Assembly (NCBI GenBank): GCA_022494885.1
Contig: JAGVSM010003960.1
Location: 62,001-126,000 of the forward strand
Reading direction: 5' to 3'
DNA length: 64,000 nucleotides
Source: Micrasema longulum
Lineage: Eukaryota > Arthropoda > Insecta > Trichoptera > Brachycentridae
The translations under genes and the position numbers were made by a program. Positions 33,576 to 44,749 of the stretch are shown here, in pieces; the stretch's first letter is position 1; each line of letters starts with the position of its first letter. The notes below the pieces were generated by a model. The model made no database searches, was not told where the DNA came from, and saw nothing but the letters and a program-made list of their open reading frames with translations.

Positions 33576-33579
33576 GGAC

Positions 33580-33912
33580 AAACTTTGAACATTGTCGATA
33601 AATCCACCCGGTCCAAGATAAAGTAAAATTAATGAAAAATTGTTGTCGGGCGTTGTCTAGTATGCGAAATAATTCAATCATATCAATTACCACACAATAA
33701 TAAAGGCTACAGATTGTTTACTCCACAATCAGCTGTCAAGATGCTTGACTCACACGTGGAAAGTTGCTGGTTCGATTCCCTGTGAGAACGCAAAAATTAA
33801 AATGTTATTTTTCCTCAAACCTGCGTGTTCTATGATGTAATTCACCACTGTAATTGGGCCTCCTGGCCTGTTGTGGTGCAAAAAAAAACATCATCAGATG
33901 GAATGTGTTATA
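33580..33912 (-). mobile_element. RepA copy interrupted by SINE-C
   Basis: RepA minus order (aaatccacccggtccaagat, gttgtcgggcgttgtctagt, ataaaggctacag, tttactccacaa) runs to 33728 and resumes at about 33886 with atcagatggaatg. The part between is SINE-C. A short repeat, atcag, appears on both sides of the insertion. Confidence 0.65.
33729..33885 (+). mobile_element. SINE-C copy inserted in RepA
   Basis: It starts inside the tRNA-like head (gtcaagatgcttgactcaca), then the B-box-like gctggttcgattccctg, aaacctgcgtgttctatgat, gtaattcaccactgtaattg, ggcctcctggcctgttgtgg and an A tail. Sister copies lie at 52225-52375 and 52804-52975. Confidence 0.75.
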
Positions 33913-33994
33913 ATTTTATTGATCGCTTTGACGAAGAAGTTTAGTGCTTTTTTATGTTTTCATTTATAGAAATAGACTATAAAACTAAGCCAAT

Positions 33995-34285
33995 TTTTTC
34001 TCTGTGTAATATTCACCGTTCTGCCTATGTTTAAACATCCATATATCCTTATTTCTGCCACCTGTTGACTTCTGTGACTTTTGTTTTGTTTTACTTCACA
34101 AAAGTTAACAGATAGAAGATTTGAGGAAATTTAGATATTTAAACATAAGCAGAATTGTGAATGGTACACAGTATGTAAAGTGGCTACTTAAACCAGCCAA
34201 TGACAGATCACAAGCCCTGTAAATGCCTAGACTTCCATATTCCCTTTTTAAAAATGTTTTCCTCTATGCTGCAACAAATTTAGTA
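33995..34285. mobile_element. RepA palindromic copy
   Basis: The short left arm (gtgtaatattcaccgttctg, cctatgtttaaacatccata) and longer right arm (aaagttaacagatagaagat, aagcagaattgtgaatggta, ccagccaatgacagatcaca, gcctagacttccatattccc) meet at about 34085 in a tgttttgttttac turn. Confidence 0.75.
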
Positions 34286-34374
34286 AAAATAATCTTTTTA
34301 AAAAAATATATGTTTGATAAAACTGCATTAGTTTAAAAATAGCTGTAAAAAAAACATATTTAAATTAACATTTT

Positions 34375-34500
34375 ACAACGAGATGAAGAACATTTAAGAG
34401 AAGGTAATATAGAAGTCCAGGCATCTACAGGGCTTATGACCTGTCAATGGCTGGTTTAAGTGGCCACTTTACACACTGTGTAACATTCACCATTCATATT
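34375..34500 (+). mobile_element. RepA fragment
   Basis: It carries gagatgaagaacatttaaga, gaaggtaatatagaagtcca, gacctgtcaatggctggttt, aagtggccactttacacact and cattcaccattc, then stops. The ends are truncated. Confidence 0.75.
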
Positions 34501-34579
34501 GTTAACATATAAATACAGAATGTCACCTCATACATACAGAAATTGTATAAAGCACCATTCAATACTAGATTTGACTGTT

Positions 34580-34655
34580 TTCTGCAAAATGCAGATTTTA
34601 GGGTGTGTAGTCAGGCAGACTTAAAAATCACCAAAAATATTTGAATACATAAATA
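34580..34655 (+). repeat. RepH fragment
   Basis: The segment ctgttttctgcaaaatgcag, then attttagggtgtgtagtcag and acttaaaaatcaccaaaaat matches the distal part of RepH. Confidence 0.5.
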
Positions 34656-35120
34656 AACTTTTTATATTATGAATTAAGCAGTTCGTAACAATTAAGTACT
34701 TTTACTTTTATTGAGTATATTAAATATAAAAAACAACAAATCTACAAAAAAAAAGATTATTTTAATTCATAAAATACTCTCAAATTAAATATTCCCTTTT
34801 CTTTTTCCATTTAAAATTATGTATTTTTTCTTATGCGATTAAAACCGTCATAACGCCAGACACCTAAGTCACTTAAATATGCATTTTTTACTGTAGCAAT
34901 TGCGATAACAAACTTGTTAAAAATAACAAGTGGTAGTAAGGTAATCATTTCGCTGCCCTATTTCCTTTAAGTACAACAAAACACTTGTTGATAATGCTAT
35001 GCAGGTCATTCTCAGAGATATCTTTCTGCATCTCACTATCAATTAACACTCAGGCTATATCTCAAAACAATATTCCTGTAATTGGAAGTGCTACTGAATA
35101 TGTGAATTTGATAGATATGA
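34656..35120. other. AT-rich intronic stretch, nothing recognised
   Basis: No gene or repeat match is supported. Confidence 0.55.
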
Positions 35121-35124
35121 AAAC

Positions 35125-35275
35125 AGTAATGATGAATATGTATGTTTAGGCTTTTACAGGGCTTATAATATGTCGTTCGTTATTTTGAATGACCATTTTA
35201 AGCACTGCGTAATATTCACCACTCCGTCTAGTGAGGTCATCCCAGTATATGCCAAGACTTCCATATTTTATTCCT
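35125..35275 (+). mobile_element. Degenerate RepA fragment
   Basis: It keeps tgtttaggcttttacagggc, ttataatatgtcgttcgtta, aatgaccattttaagcactg and cgtaatattcaccactccg, with a following inverse piece (atgccaagacttccatattt). Confidence 0.5.
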
Positions 35276-35454
35276 CAAAGTTATTAATCACAGTTTCAAT
35301 AACTGTAATTTTATTTGTAGTTTATGTGGTTTTAAAATAATTTTTAATGTTTATTAGATTGCAGTCTACCTTTTTTGTGGCGTCTGGTAGAAAAAAATAT
35401 TTTGTTGATTCTCCAATCATCGGACCACACCGGCTCGGAAACTAATATGGATAA

Positions 35455-36110
35455 AGTGATATATGTGTTTCGTTTTCCATTGCCAGTTTTTAGACAAAAA
35501 AAATTACGGCGTTAAAATCAAAATAATTTTTATTATTCGAATGCTATAAAACCACTCTTACTTTTTTTTGTTTTGCTTACCTGCACTTAAATAATCATCA
35601 TTTCATTTGCGCAACAAATGGTGCATAGGGCACTGCATTGGTACACCTTTGCAGCGCGTCTTGATCATTTTTATACATGAAGGTAAGATGATCAGTCTTA
35701 CGCTTCAGATACCAGTCCTGGGACTATGAAATATTATAGTGCAAAAAACACCGTTTTAAACTAATATTTCGTATTAACCATATCGGAAATCCAACCCAAG
35801 ACCTCTTGCATGTTAGACAAACGCGCTGACCATTACACCATGAGGTCGCACTTAAATAATACCCGCTGTAAACTTCTTTTTTTTCCCCTAAAACTATAAT
35901 AATTTTTCATTAATTATTTTTATTAATTTTTAATTAATTTTTCAACACATTTAATTTTGTACCTTCTTACTTATATGCAGTATTTTTCTTTAGTAATAAA
36001 TCATATTATTTCATTTGATCTTTTTTTGAAAATTGTTGTTTATAAGACACTAACATTTGTTGTATGTCACATTAAAGCCCTCTGAGCGTGGGTAATAAAT
36101 AAATAATATT
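35455..36110 (+). repeat. AT-rich repeat shared with 21480-21870, split by a SINE
   Basis: The left part is 35455-35595 (cgttttccattgccagtttt, cggcgttaaaatcaaaataa). The right part continues from 35861 (accttcttacttatatgcag, gtcacattaaagccctctga). A SINE-B copy lies between them. The layout follows 21480-21870. Confidence 0.5.
35596..35847 (-). mobile_element. SINE-B copy with 13-bp target-site duplication
   Basis: The 13-base string gcacttaaataat occurs exactly at 35583-35595 and 35848-35860. Between them, in reverse complement, is a full SINE-B: tail atcatcatttc, caaatggtgcatagggcact, gaaggtaagatgatcagtct, tacgcttcagataccagtcc, then cccaagacctcttgcatg and the tRNA-like head gaccattacaccatgaggtc. 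The duplication fixes both ends, so this copy defines the element: about 250 bp, tRNA head, (atg)-type tail. Confidence 0.9.
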
Positions 36111-37220
36111 ATTTATATTATATTTCATATGTATTTATATCCTCACAAGAAAAAAAAAGGGTATTTTTAATTGTTCTTCACACGAGTTACCCCAAATGAA
36201 GATACAATATTTATTTTGTAATTTATATTGTTAACGAAAAAAATATATACTTATACCAGTTAACTCGCGATTGACGGTCAAATCCAAAGATATTCGAGAC
36301 TACTTAACTAGCATTACGAATTCTGGCAAATCGTACAATAGTGATGGGACAGTATCTATTTGTGGGATAATGGAGCATTACTTATATTATTATCTCGTCT
36401 GAGACTGCTAAATAAGCTCATCTGTGCTAAATACCGCACCAAGAATAATATCTGCAGTCCATTTTGATCGGGAAAAGAAGAAATGTCGTCTCGATTGACG
36501 TCAATTGCGTTGTGAAATTGACTGCCGATTTACTCTGGGCCAACTGTAGAAATAATGTTGCTGTACCGACCTCCATACGATTTCTGAAGAAGTATTTATT
36601 GCCTTGTAAACATTTGTAAAAATCAGAATTAGGTCATTGCAATAATATCTAATTAAAATATTACCTTAAATTTTCATCCCTTCAGTCTACTACTTTCTTT
36701 ATCAAAAATATGTCTTACTTTCATGTAATACGTATTATGTGGACCATTTTGTTTCTTTTTTAATTTAGAAAAAGGAAAACGAATTTTTATTTCATGGAGC
36801 AGAAACATCATTCCAAATAAATCATTTGAAATAGGAAAAAAATGTTGTAGATTAAAAACTTTTTTCTCATATCAAATAAACATCATTATCAATAAAAATT
36901 GACCAAGGTTTATTTTTTATTGATATTTTTTTTTACGTAACTTCTTTTAAAAAATGTCCAACACACAATTAGATCGAGTAGATTCATTTTCTGTAAAATG
37001 AATAAAAAAAATTTTTTGATAATATTTACATGCAATTATTCTGTTTTTTTTATCAACTAAAAAATACAGTATCAAAAGCACATTTTGTCCGCTTAAATAT
37101 AATATTTTGAGTTCAGCTCACGTTCTTTTTATTCACTAGAATTAATAGATAAAGACATAATAACTCAGAATAATAATTCGCTCCTCGCTTATAGAGAAGC
37201 CTTTTTGTTTTATTGCATAT
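36111..37220. other. Intronic stretch, partly GC-richer, no gene recognised
   Basis: 36230-36610 is less AT-rich than its surroundings (gttaactcgcgattgacggt, gaaatgtcgtctcgattgac, gactgccgatttactctggg). It has no long ORF, no repeat match in the window and no clear splice pair. It could be non-repetitive host sequence. Confidence 0.4.
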
Positions 37221-37224
37221 AATA

Positions 37225-37345
37225 AGGATGAATCTCACCCACAAAGTGGTCGTTTAAACCAGCCAATGACAGGTCATAAGCCTTTTAAATGTCTAGACTT
37301 CCATTTCCCTTCTCAAAAATGATTTCACTCTCTGTTGCAACAAAT
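37225..37345 (-). mobile_element. RepA fragment, internally deleted
   Basis: gatgaatctcacccacaaag joins directly to gtggtcgtttaaaccagcca, then atgacaggtcataagccttt and ctcaaaaatgatttcactct. The block between the two pieces is missing compared with 28615-28890. Confidence 0.75.
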
Positions 37346-37569
37346 TTAAATCTATATCACTTTTTTGTAATGTTGGTAAAAGTGCTTTCATAGAAGTGTG
37401 ATGGATTGGTTAAGTACCAGCTCAATAGCAATCATGACTCAACGATTTAAGGCGTAGCTTACACGCTTGATGAGTTTTATATTTTGCCTTAAAAGCACAC
37501 TGAACCTTGCATTATTACAAGTTGTATTCAATTACTATCCTCTCATTACTTTTTTGTATTTTTTTATTT

Positions 37570-37800
37570 ATTGAAAACTTTACATACATATACATATACA
37601 TATAAGGTCAGGCATATTGTCTTAAGGCAATTTCTTCCTAGCTAAACAAACTGTTCAGTTTGAGAAAAAAAACAGTCGTTATATGGACATGTTCTAGGTA
37701 TATTAATAAACTTATACTTTTTTGTATACACAAAAATTGACTAAAAATCTACATTATACTGTATCATCAATTGACTTACTTTTAATTATTTTACAGCTAG
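37570..37800 (-). mobile_element. Family J non-LTR 3' UTR, copy 2
   Basis: The text tacatatacatataaggtca, then ggcatattgtcttaaggcaa, tttcttcctagctaaacaaa and ctgttcagtttgagaaaa is the reverse complement of the 3' UTR at 19840-19930. No protein tail is left. Confidence 0.65.
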
Positions 37801-37874
37801 ATAAAAATTAAACAACAATCACAAAATCAACAAAAGAAATATGAAATCATTTCATGTCAATTTTTTCAATTTTC

Positions 37875-37945
37875 TGACAGCAGCCATCGAGTCAAAAACG
37901 TTTGTCCAGAGTTCCAGTTCTTTTTTACACTCAGAACTGTATTAT
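37875..37945 (-). mobile_element. SINE-B leader fragment
   Basis: cagcagccatcgagtcaaaa, then acgtttgtccagagttccag and ttcttttttacactcag is the reverse complement of the SINE-B leader seen at 14480-14530. A similar piece lies at 57295-57355. Confidence 0.55.
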
Positions 37946-38034
37946 ATAAATAAAGGCAAAAATCCTAATCACGATATCCTTTTGAATGAAGATAAATCCG
38001 TCTCGTCGTGTATTTATTAATTTAAACACTTTAT

Positions 38035-38630
38035 ACTTATTTATTTATTTTTACTTTTACATTTTTTGTAGTATTTTTATACAGAATATATAGTACATAT
38101 ACAGTTTGTATGCATATAAGGGTGGGCATTGGGCATATTGCCTTAAGGCAATTTCTTCCTACCTCTCGGTACCGCTCGATTTGATAAAATCAGTAGTTTA
38201 AGAACAAATTGTACACATATTATTAACATTTTCGTAATAAAACAAAACAATGATATAATTTTTATTTTTTTAGAAATATAAATTAACTAAACATCTACAC
38301 TATACCATGACGAGAGGAGAGGGTAAAAATGGGATGAAAGAGGAAGGAGAAAGGAAAACGAAAATGTTTACATATTTCAGTCGTGATTTTAATGTGAATA
38401 AAAAAACGTCTCTGACATTAGTGGGTAGATTATTCTACAATCGAGCAGCTACAACTGTCAAGAGGAGGTAATAAATTAGTGGCAAATGGGCATTGAAAAA
38501 GTTTTTCGTTGCTAGAACGAAAAGATTGTCCATGTTGTGATAGAGTTTGAAAGAGCTCTCTCAGATAAACATACAAAGTGAGATTATTCAAAATTACAAT
38601 ATTCATGGTGCTTGATACTCTAGGTACCAA
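38035..38630 (-). pseudogene. Family J non-LTR tail with 3' UTR, copy 3
   Basis: The minus frame 38630-38430 reads YLRELFQTLSQHGQSFRSSN, ending at LLPPLDSCSCSIVE. A frameshift then gives LWNNLPTNVRDV and the TLKSRLK-like end. It aligns motif by motif with the intact tail at 19470-19690. The 3' UTR (tattgccttaaggcaatttc) and an A/T tail reach 38035. Confidence 0.75.
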
Positions 38631-38639
38631 AGACTCATG

Positions 38640-39185
38640 AATACCAGTTTAAAGATGCCCATTAAAAGTAAAATCGGTAATAAAGAAATATTTATCTATA
38701 GTTCTTACGTTTAACCGAAATATTATCAATATTGAAAACTTTTTATTTTTTTTAGTAAAGATATAACTTAATCACATAATGAGTTCGAACACGTTTTAAA
38801 ACTACCAAAACGCAAAAAAATACACTCCGCGGAACTGATTCCGTTGAGCGCCTGGCTAATATTGACGAAAACAATAGCTCATTAAAACAATGCTACCCAT
38901 TTAATACAACACAAAGTGCAACTCATGCCCTTAAATGCTTGTTTTATAAAGTTTAATGCACATTATAACATTTAATTGGACTGATTTTCTTACTTAAATA
39001 CGAAATGACAGCCGGTTTAGCGCAAATAATCGACTTTTTTGAAAACTACATACTCTGGTTGAGGGCCAGAAGTAGTATCGAATATTTTATTATGTTTTTG
39101 CATTACTAGTAATCCAAAAGACAACTTTTTAGACCTCTTTTATTTAAAAATACGAAAGAAAAAATTATCGGCCCACCCTAATACA
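38640..39185. other. Intronic stretch, nothing recognised
   Basis: No gene or repeat match is supported. Confidence 0.55.
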
Positions 39186-39189
39186 CATA

Positions 39190-39245
39190 GCTGTACTTCC
39201 ATTTTGTCCCCTCATAAATGTTTTCCCTCTCTATTGCAAAACATT
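39190..39245 (-). mobile_element. RepA terminal fragment
   Basis: The pieces cttccattttgtcccctcat, aaatgttttccctctctatt and gcaaaac match the RepA segment next to its terminus. Confidence 0.55.
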
Positions 39246-40070
39246 GAAATACACGTGTAATTTGTCATTTCATTAACTACATACGAGTATATTTTGTTTG
39301 CAACTTAAAATATCTATAAGAGAATAAACATTTAGGTATATAAATTCTATACGTATTTTGATAAACAAGTGAACGTGTAGATTATGGCTCGCCATGTGTT
39401 GCTCCCAGACTCGTGTAGCATCATACCTTGGGACAAAGCCAAAATAACAGCAGACGTAAACATATGACAATCGGCAATGCAAATATTATCACACTACGTG
39501 GGCGATCAATCCAACATTCCGCTCCGGAAAACGATTAAAATAACATTTTTTAAAATATGAAATATATTAATAATCGAATAATTTTAGAAATCAACATTTT
39601 ATTTACATAGTTTTATAACCACCTAATTTGCTAACTTCATATTAATTATTGAATAGATTATTTCCTTAAATTCCTTGTAGTTTTTACCCATTTATTTATT
39701 ATTTTTAAATTTTTACTGGATTTTTAGTAGTAATAAAATAACATTAAATGTCTTTTTTTTAAATTATTTTCCTGCATAAAGTGCACCCATGTTGGTAAGA
39801 AAAGCAGAGGTCGACATTCGCAAAAATAATTCCGGACTTGAAAATTATTTTTTGCAAGTTTTAGAATCCAATCATAAACAAGTACCTTGGTATCTACTTA
39901 CCAATGAAAATTTACACTATCTTTTTAACATTGAGCCATTTATCATTATAAAGTAAAGTTTTGTAAGTATACTTAATAATTTTTAATCTTAAGAGGAAAC
40001 GTGGTTTGACTTTTCTTCACACAAACGTATTCTTGTATTTTCTCCCTGGATCATGGCACTTGAACAGTGA
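39246..40070. other. AT-rich intronic stretch, nothing recognised
   Basis: Only short chance ORFs are present. Confidence 0.55.
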
Positions 40071-40075
40071 TTTTT

Positions 40076-40510
40076 TTACGCACTATGTGTATTTACCATT
40101 GGCGTATCCCTATTTTTTTGTTGTTTTTTATGAATTGTTAATAAACATAAAAAATAATGAGAACTAGAACCTTTCGAATACCCATAAAAATGACCAGTTT
40201 TAATGGCTGTCTTTGGGCGCCTGGTATACAAAATTTGATAAATATTTTTAAAATTCAAAACGTTCAAAACAAAATTCAAAAAGGCACCAATACATTTAGT
40301 TTTATTTTGGAACTTTGCCTTAAAAAAAACACATAATCGGTTCTGTTTTAAGATATGGAAAACGGGACAGCGAAAGTTGATTTTGACAATTTTAGTACGG
40401 CATAAAAGGTCCGACATGAGGTTGTCTTTTTTACACAGTATTGAGGAAGCATCTGCAAGACAGTGACAAAAAACAATGTTCAAATACGTTTTTATCAAAG
40501 TCCCTGTCAC
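40076..40510 (-). other. Unassigned 144-codon ORF
   Basis: This is among the longest open frames in the window. It includes SDLLCRTKIVKINFRCPVF and YTRRPKTAIKTGHFYGYSKG. It is rich in Lys, Asn and Phe, as random AT-rich ORFs are, and the plus strand over the same bases also has long open segments. No domain is recognised. It may be a fragment of a DNA-transposon or other mobile-element protein read on either strand, or a chance ORF. Confidence 0.2.
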
Positions 40511-40779
40511 CGTAAAATACTCAAATCTAGAAATAGCAAAGCATTGCCGAGTTCAGCTCGTTTTATAATAAAGAAATAACTGTTGTGTGTACCACTTATT
40601 TTTTTAAATAAGACTTTTGCTTAAATTTATTAATTTATTAATAATATTTAAATTGTTATTTACAGCCTTTTTAATTTGTAAAATTTATTTAGTATAGTCC
40701 TGTTTTGAATATGTTCCCCCTCCCTAAATGAATATTTCACAGACTGGGATTTAAATTGATTGGACATGATCAATTCGCC

Positions 40780-41350
40780 GAAATGATTACAAAACTTTTT
40801 GAAAGCCTTAAAACTACTTTTGGAAGCCACCAGATCTGCTAAAGCTAAACTGGCAGTGCACAACGGAGTTTTAGTCCCAACACTTATGTATGGAAGTGAA
40901 ACATGGAACTGGCAGAGGAAGGATGAAAGCCGAGTGAACGCGGTTGAAATGCGATCTCTTAGACGAATGTGTGGGAAATCAATGTATGACAGGGTTACGA
41001 ATGATGAAATCAGGCGAGAGTGTAAATCTGAGACAAGTATAATTGATAAGATTAAGAAAGGGTCTCTGAGATGGTTTGGTCACGTAGAACGAATGGACGA
41101 CGAGAGAATGGTAAAACAAGTATATATGGCAAAATGAACGGCAACGTTAGACGAGGACGACGTGGCATGATCAGATAAACCAAAATCTTAAGTCTGGTCA
41201 TGTCAAAAGCAGACAGAACCGAAGGGCATGTATGACAAGATGTATGAATGTGGAAGAGGCTAGGATTGTATGCCAGGATAGACGTGTGTGGCGGTCCATT
41301 CTCTCTGCCTACCCCTACGGGGAAATGGCGTGATGGTAGTAGTAGTAACC
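40780..41350 (+). pseudogene. RTE-type reverse transcriptase C-terminal region
   Basis: The frame 40799-41137 reads AKLAVHNGVLVPTLMYGSET, then EMRSLRRMCGKSMYDRVTND and KGSLRWFGHVERMDDERMVK, then a stop. Further downstream, in other frames, come RRACMTRCMNVEEARIVCQD and RSILSAYPYGEMA. The LVPTLMYGSETW block is the end of the reverse transcriptase domain of RTE-clade elements. At least one frameshift or deletion follows MAK. The element is 5'-truncated near 40790. Confidence 0.8.
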
Positions 41351-42475
41351 AGATCTGTGTATCTGACAGAACCTATAACAGGGCCACGTACAGTAATAAG
41401 AAGCTCTATTTGGTAATCATAAAGAGGAAGAAAGTGGCAAAATCTCAGAATGTGTTCAAAAGATTAATCAGGATATCCGCAGCAGCACGAATGGGAATCA
41501 ACAATATTAAAAACAAATAATTTGTCATTAAATTTACCATGACCTGATAAAAACTGCGTAGTTCAGTGATCGGGGATAACTCAAGATGATTTTAAACGCT
41601 GACAAATTGAAGGAGAAAAAAAGATAACTCTCCCTGAAGGGGAAGATTCCCATTGCGATTGCCGAGCATCAAGAAGAGCATTTAAAGACATTTTTTCATA
41701 CCCAATTTAGACATTCCTTCAGTTGCAGTTGGGAGTAAACGGACGCCACCAATAACAGAGGAACACTTTCTTTTTGCTTGCAAAAGCAATGAAACATGTC
41801 ACTGGTTATTCCGAATTTGAAGACGAAAGTATCCCCCGTCTTTTTTTTCTATAATAAATTACAATAAGCTTCCACCAAAAATTTTCAGTAACAAACTTGA
41901 ATATTGATTTTAGTTTGTACTCTACTCTCATAAAACGAATTACGAGTATACCATAAAATTGGAATAAAACATTTTCCTAGTGTTACAATCGATCTCGTTT
42001 TTTGGTTAACGTTGCCGAATGGGTAAATTTTCTTCTAAATAAGAGTGTTACGAAAAATTTCACTAATTCGCCAGTTTTATGAAAAATATTTTAAAATATG
42101 TGATGTAATAAAAAATTATGTTTGAAGCAATAACATTGTGGTTATTTATTATAATAATACAAGTTACCTTGATAAAGAAGCTTGTGTAGCTTTGAAACTG
42201 GTCGGAAGAAAAAAAAGTTGTTTTAAAGTTATTTTTTTACAAGTGCTTACAATGCTTAAAGTAAATGATAAAAAACGTATCAGTGAAGTAGTTAAACGTA
42301 ATAAATATACACAACATTATTTTTTGGTATGTGTATTTTTGTACATACACAAATCTGGATTTCTCCCGAGGGGGAGTAGGTATATACATAGATGGTGCTC
42401 CAACACGCTAGTGAATGCTTTCTCATTTAATAAGATATATACAAGAATCAAAATGGTACCAGTGTCGATATTCGC
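41351..42475. other. Intronic stretch, nothing firmly recognised
   Basis: The 90-codon ORF at 41248-41520 begins inside the RTE tail in a wrong frame and is not a gene. 41855-41925 resembles 29820-29890. The rest is unassigned, with a 123-codon AT-rich ORF (42138-42509) that runs into RepA. Confidence 0.45.
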
Positions 42476-42477
42476 TA

Positions 42478-42605
42478 ATAAGCGGAATGGGGAATGTTGT
42501 AAAACGTAAAGTGGCCACTCAACCCAGCCAATGACAGGTCATAAGCCCTGTAAACGCTCGAATATCGATAATCCTGAATTTGAAAAAATTCTACCTCATC
42601 TCTGT
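42478..42605 (-). mobile_element. RepA fragment
   Basis: gcggaatggggaatgttgta, gtggccactcaacccagcca, atgacaggtcataagccctg and ctacctcatctctgtagga follow the RepA minus order. Confidence 0.7.
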
Positions 42606-42734
42606 AGGAATATTGATAAAAAAAAAAGTAATAAATATATATATGTTTATCTTTATTTATTTTTCATAAATGTAAAATAAAAGTGTTTAAATATGAGTAG
42701 ATTTAAATTTACCTAAATGTTGAACTCCATCTCC

Positions 42735-43400
42735 AAGACTAATAGTCAGCGCATTTGCCCATCATGCAGGAGGCCTCAGGTTTGATTCCCGATATGATTG
42801 ACATTAACATTGATTAAAAAATGAGTTTTTTCACGTAATATTTCATAGTCCTAGGACTGGCATCTGAAGCGAAGGACTAATAATCCTACTTTTTTTCTTG
42901 CGGGGCCTTATCAGGTCCCCCCGATGTTGGCGATTACTACAACGAAGTCACCTCGGCCCTGCTCCGACAAAACTGGACAAAACTGCTTATTGGATGATTC
43001 CTAGGAAAAGATGACCAACGTGGTTTCCTACTGCCTTCTCTGGTGGATTTTCCTATCGGGGTTACCTACCCTTGGCTGGTTGGTTCTGGTTTGGAGGCGT
43101 CAGAAACACACTTTTCATCCTCTCGCCATCTGCTGTGATCACACAATTATGCGTGTGATCCTATTGCCCGAGGTTCGCGACGTGGACGCCGACGAGTTGG
43201 ACTAGTCAGTAGTGTTTCCGGTGAAATGCAACAGGGCGTTCGCACCATTTTATAGAATCACACCCTCCAACAAGATGTGACTCACTGCGACCCTACTGAC
43301 GGTTCGAACCCCATCTTACCTTTATGTAATGAAAATTATGAAGATACGCTGCTATCGGTGTATCAATTCAATGTCCTTTACACAATTAGGTGCGGATGGG
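42735..43400 (+). mobile_element. SINE-B copy split by a nested element
   Basis: The left part 42735-42895 holds the head (gtcagcgcatttgcccatca), B-box (cctcaggtttgattcccgat), atttcatagtcctaggactg and gcatctgaagcgaaggacta. The right part resumes at 43312 with atcttacctttatgtaatg and acgctgctatcggtgtat. The junction falls in the conserved gatcaccttaccttcatgta segment. Confidence 0.7.
42896..43311 (-). mobile_element. GC-rich short element inserted in SINE-B
   Basis: On the minus strand it ends in gataaggccccgcaagaaaa plus an A run, so it is polyadenylated in that orientation. Near its start is taagatggggttcgaaccgt, a tRNA B-box-like text. It is far richer in GC than the rest of the window. 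A short target duplication (atcctac / atcttac) flanks it. It is a retroposed sequence, possibly a SINE or an inserted transcript. The short plus-strand ORF inside it (43011-43205) is not supported as a gene. Confidence 0.55.
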
Positions 43401-43805
43401 GTATTATTATTAAACTATTTTTAATTAAAATCATAACTTCATAACAGTTGACATGTTTATAAAAGGTATATTTTTTTGTATACAAATTAACATAAAAATA
43501 TTAATATATTATAAGAAAAATAATATATTTATATATAAAACTACGCATATAAAAAACTGGTTTTGGTACATAAAATAATGTGGCGCAAGTATCTTTTACA
43601 AATTCTCAGTATTTGACATTGTACTCGTAACATATGTATTTGGAGATGATTTGAATTCACAGACTCAAGTTAAATATATCAAGATAAAATGTACAAATAT
43701 TCATTTCCTATTCTGTGTATACGCGGTGTGTTGAGCGACAAAGATATTTCTTTACGATATTACCTTAAAAAAATTAATTCCGCAATTATATTATATTTTA
43801 CACGG
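43401..43805. other. AT-rich intronic stretch, nothing recognised
   Basis: No gene or repeat match is supported. Confidence 0.55.
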
Positions 43806-43809
43806 TATT

Positions 43810-44090
43810 ACTAATGCACTCACGAGTACAAATATTTTTCTCGTGAGTTAAAAGGGTTGCAAAATGACTCGGCCAGTTGGTCGGTTGAAATGAATTAGTT
43901 TGCGCATAAGAAGCTCACGTGAGAACAAATCGTGCGCATAATAATAATTTACCACAATTAACAGCGTGAGTTAACTGGCACTAGGTCACAGCCAACGTCT
44001 AATGAGAAAGCTTTCGAGACAGCTTTTTGTACTCCGTTCATGAATCGTTTAAAAGCTCTTTGCGATTCACGCGTGCTATTTAAATAAAAC
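43810..44090. promoter_or_regulatory. Possible intronic regulatory patch with CTCAcgTGAG-type motifs
   Basis: A less AT-rich block holds actcacgag (43818), ctcgtgagtt (43841), the palindrome CTCACGTGAG (43914-43923) with an E-box core, and gcgtgagtt (43964). The direct repeat tgcgcataa brackets the palindrome at 43901 and 43933. No transposon match was found in the window. The regulatory role is an inference. Confidence 0.3.
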
Positions 44091-44745
44091 ACTGATTTAA
44101 ATAACTGTGTATTTAAAAACAATCTTTTTTTTATGTTTTACAATGATCGATACGATTTTATTAAATGCCTTACCTCTGGCGCTCTAAAACTTTATCGATA
44201 ACATATTATTAAAACTTTTTTGTTATTTAAAGAACCTATAGTTTAAGCATTAAATATAAACAATAATGATCTTTTGTTTAAACAAAATATATTAATTTAA
44301 ACTTTAAGTTTAAAAACACATGACCTTTGGCGGACTTTTAGCTCAAAGAAATATCTTTTAGCCTACCAAAAACACACTCGTGAAAAAATTTCAAAATTTG
44401 TTGTTCAATAATATTATTTTATAATTATGGCTATTTTTAAATTAAAGCTGTTTTTTTATTGGCCAGATAGAGCTTAAACATGTACATTTTTTTTATTCTC
44501 TCATTATACGCGTTTTATAATGAGAAATGTGATTATTATTATTATTTATAAAAGATTCAACGAATCTCTTATAATCATTAATAAAATTATAACTTTAAAA
44601 CAAAAATTAACAATTAGAAAATAAACCTATCGAACGGATAAATTCTAATCAACATCACAATTTAGATCAAAAAACTAAAATCAATAAATTAAAATTAACA
44701 ATCACGAATCTAATGCCACGCTATCTTGACTTGCAAATATTCTTC
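44091..44745. other. AT-rich intronic stretch, nothing recognised
   Basis: No gene or repeat match is supported. Confidence 0.55.
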
Positions 44746-44749
44746 GACT

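Noticed and set aside
40076..40510. 144-codon minus-strand ORF as a host gene
   Set aside because: Composition fits chance AT-rich coding and no domain or splice site supports it. It is listed as unassigned only.
43011..43205. 64-codon ORF with a hydrophobic start (signal-peptide-like)
   Set aside because: It lies inside a polyadenylated minus-strand insert, so the plus-strand frame is probably accidental.
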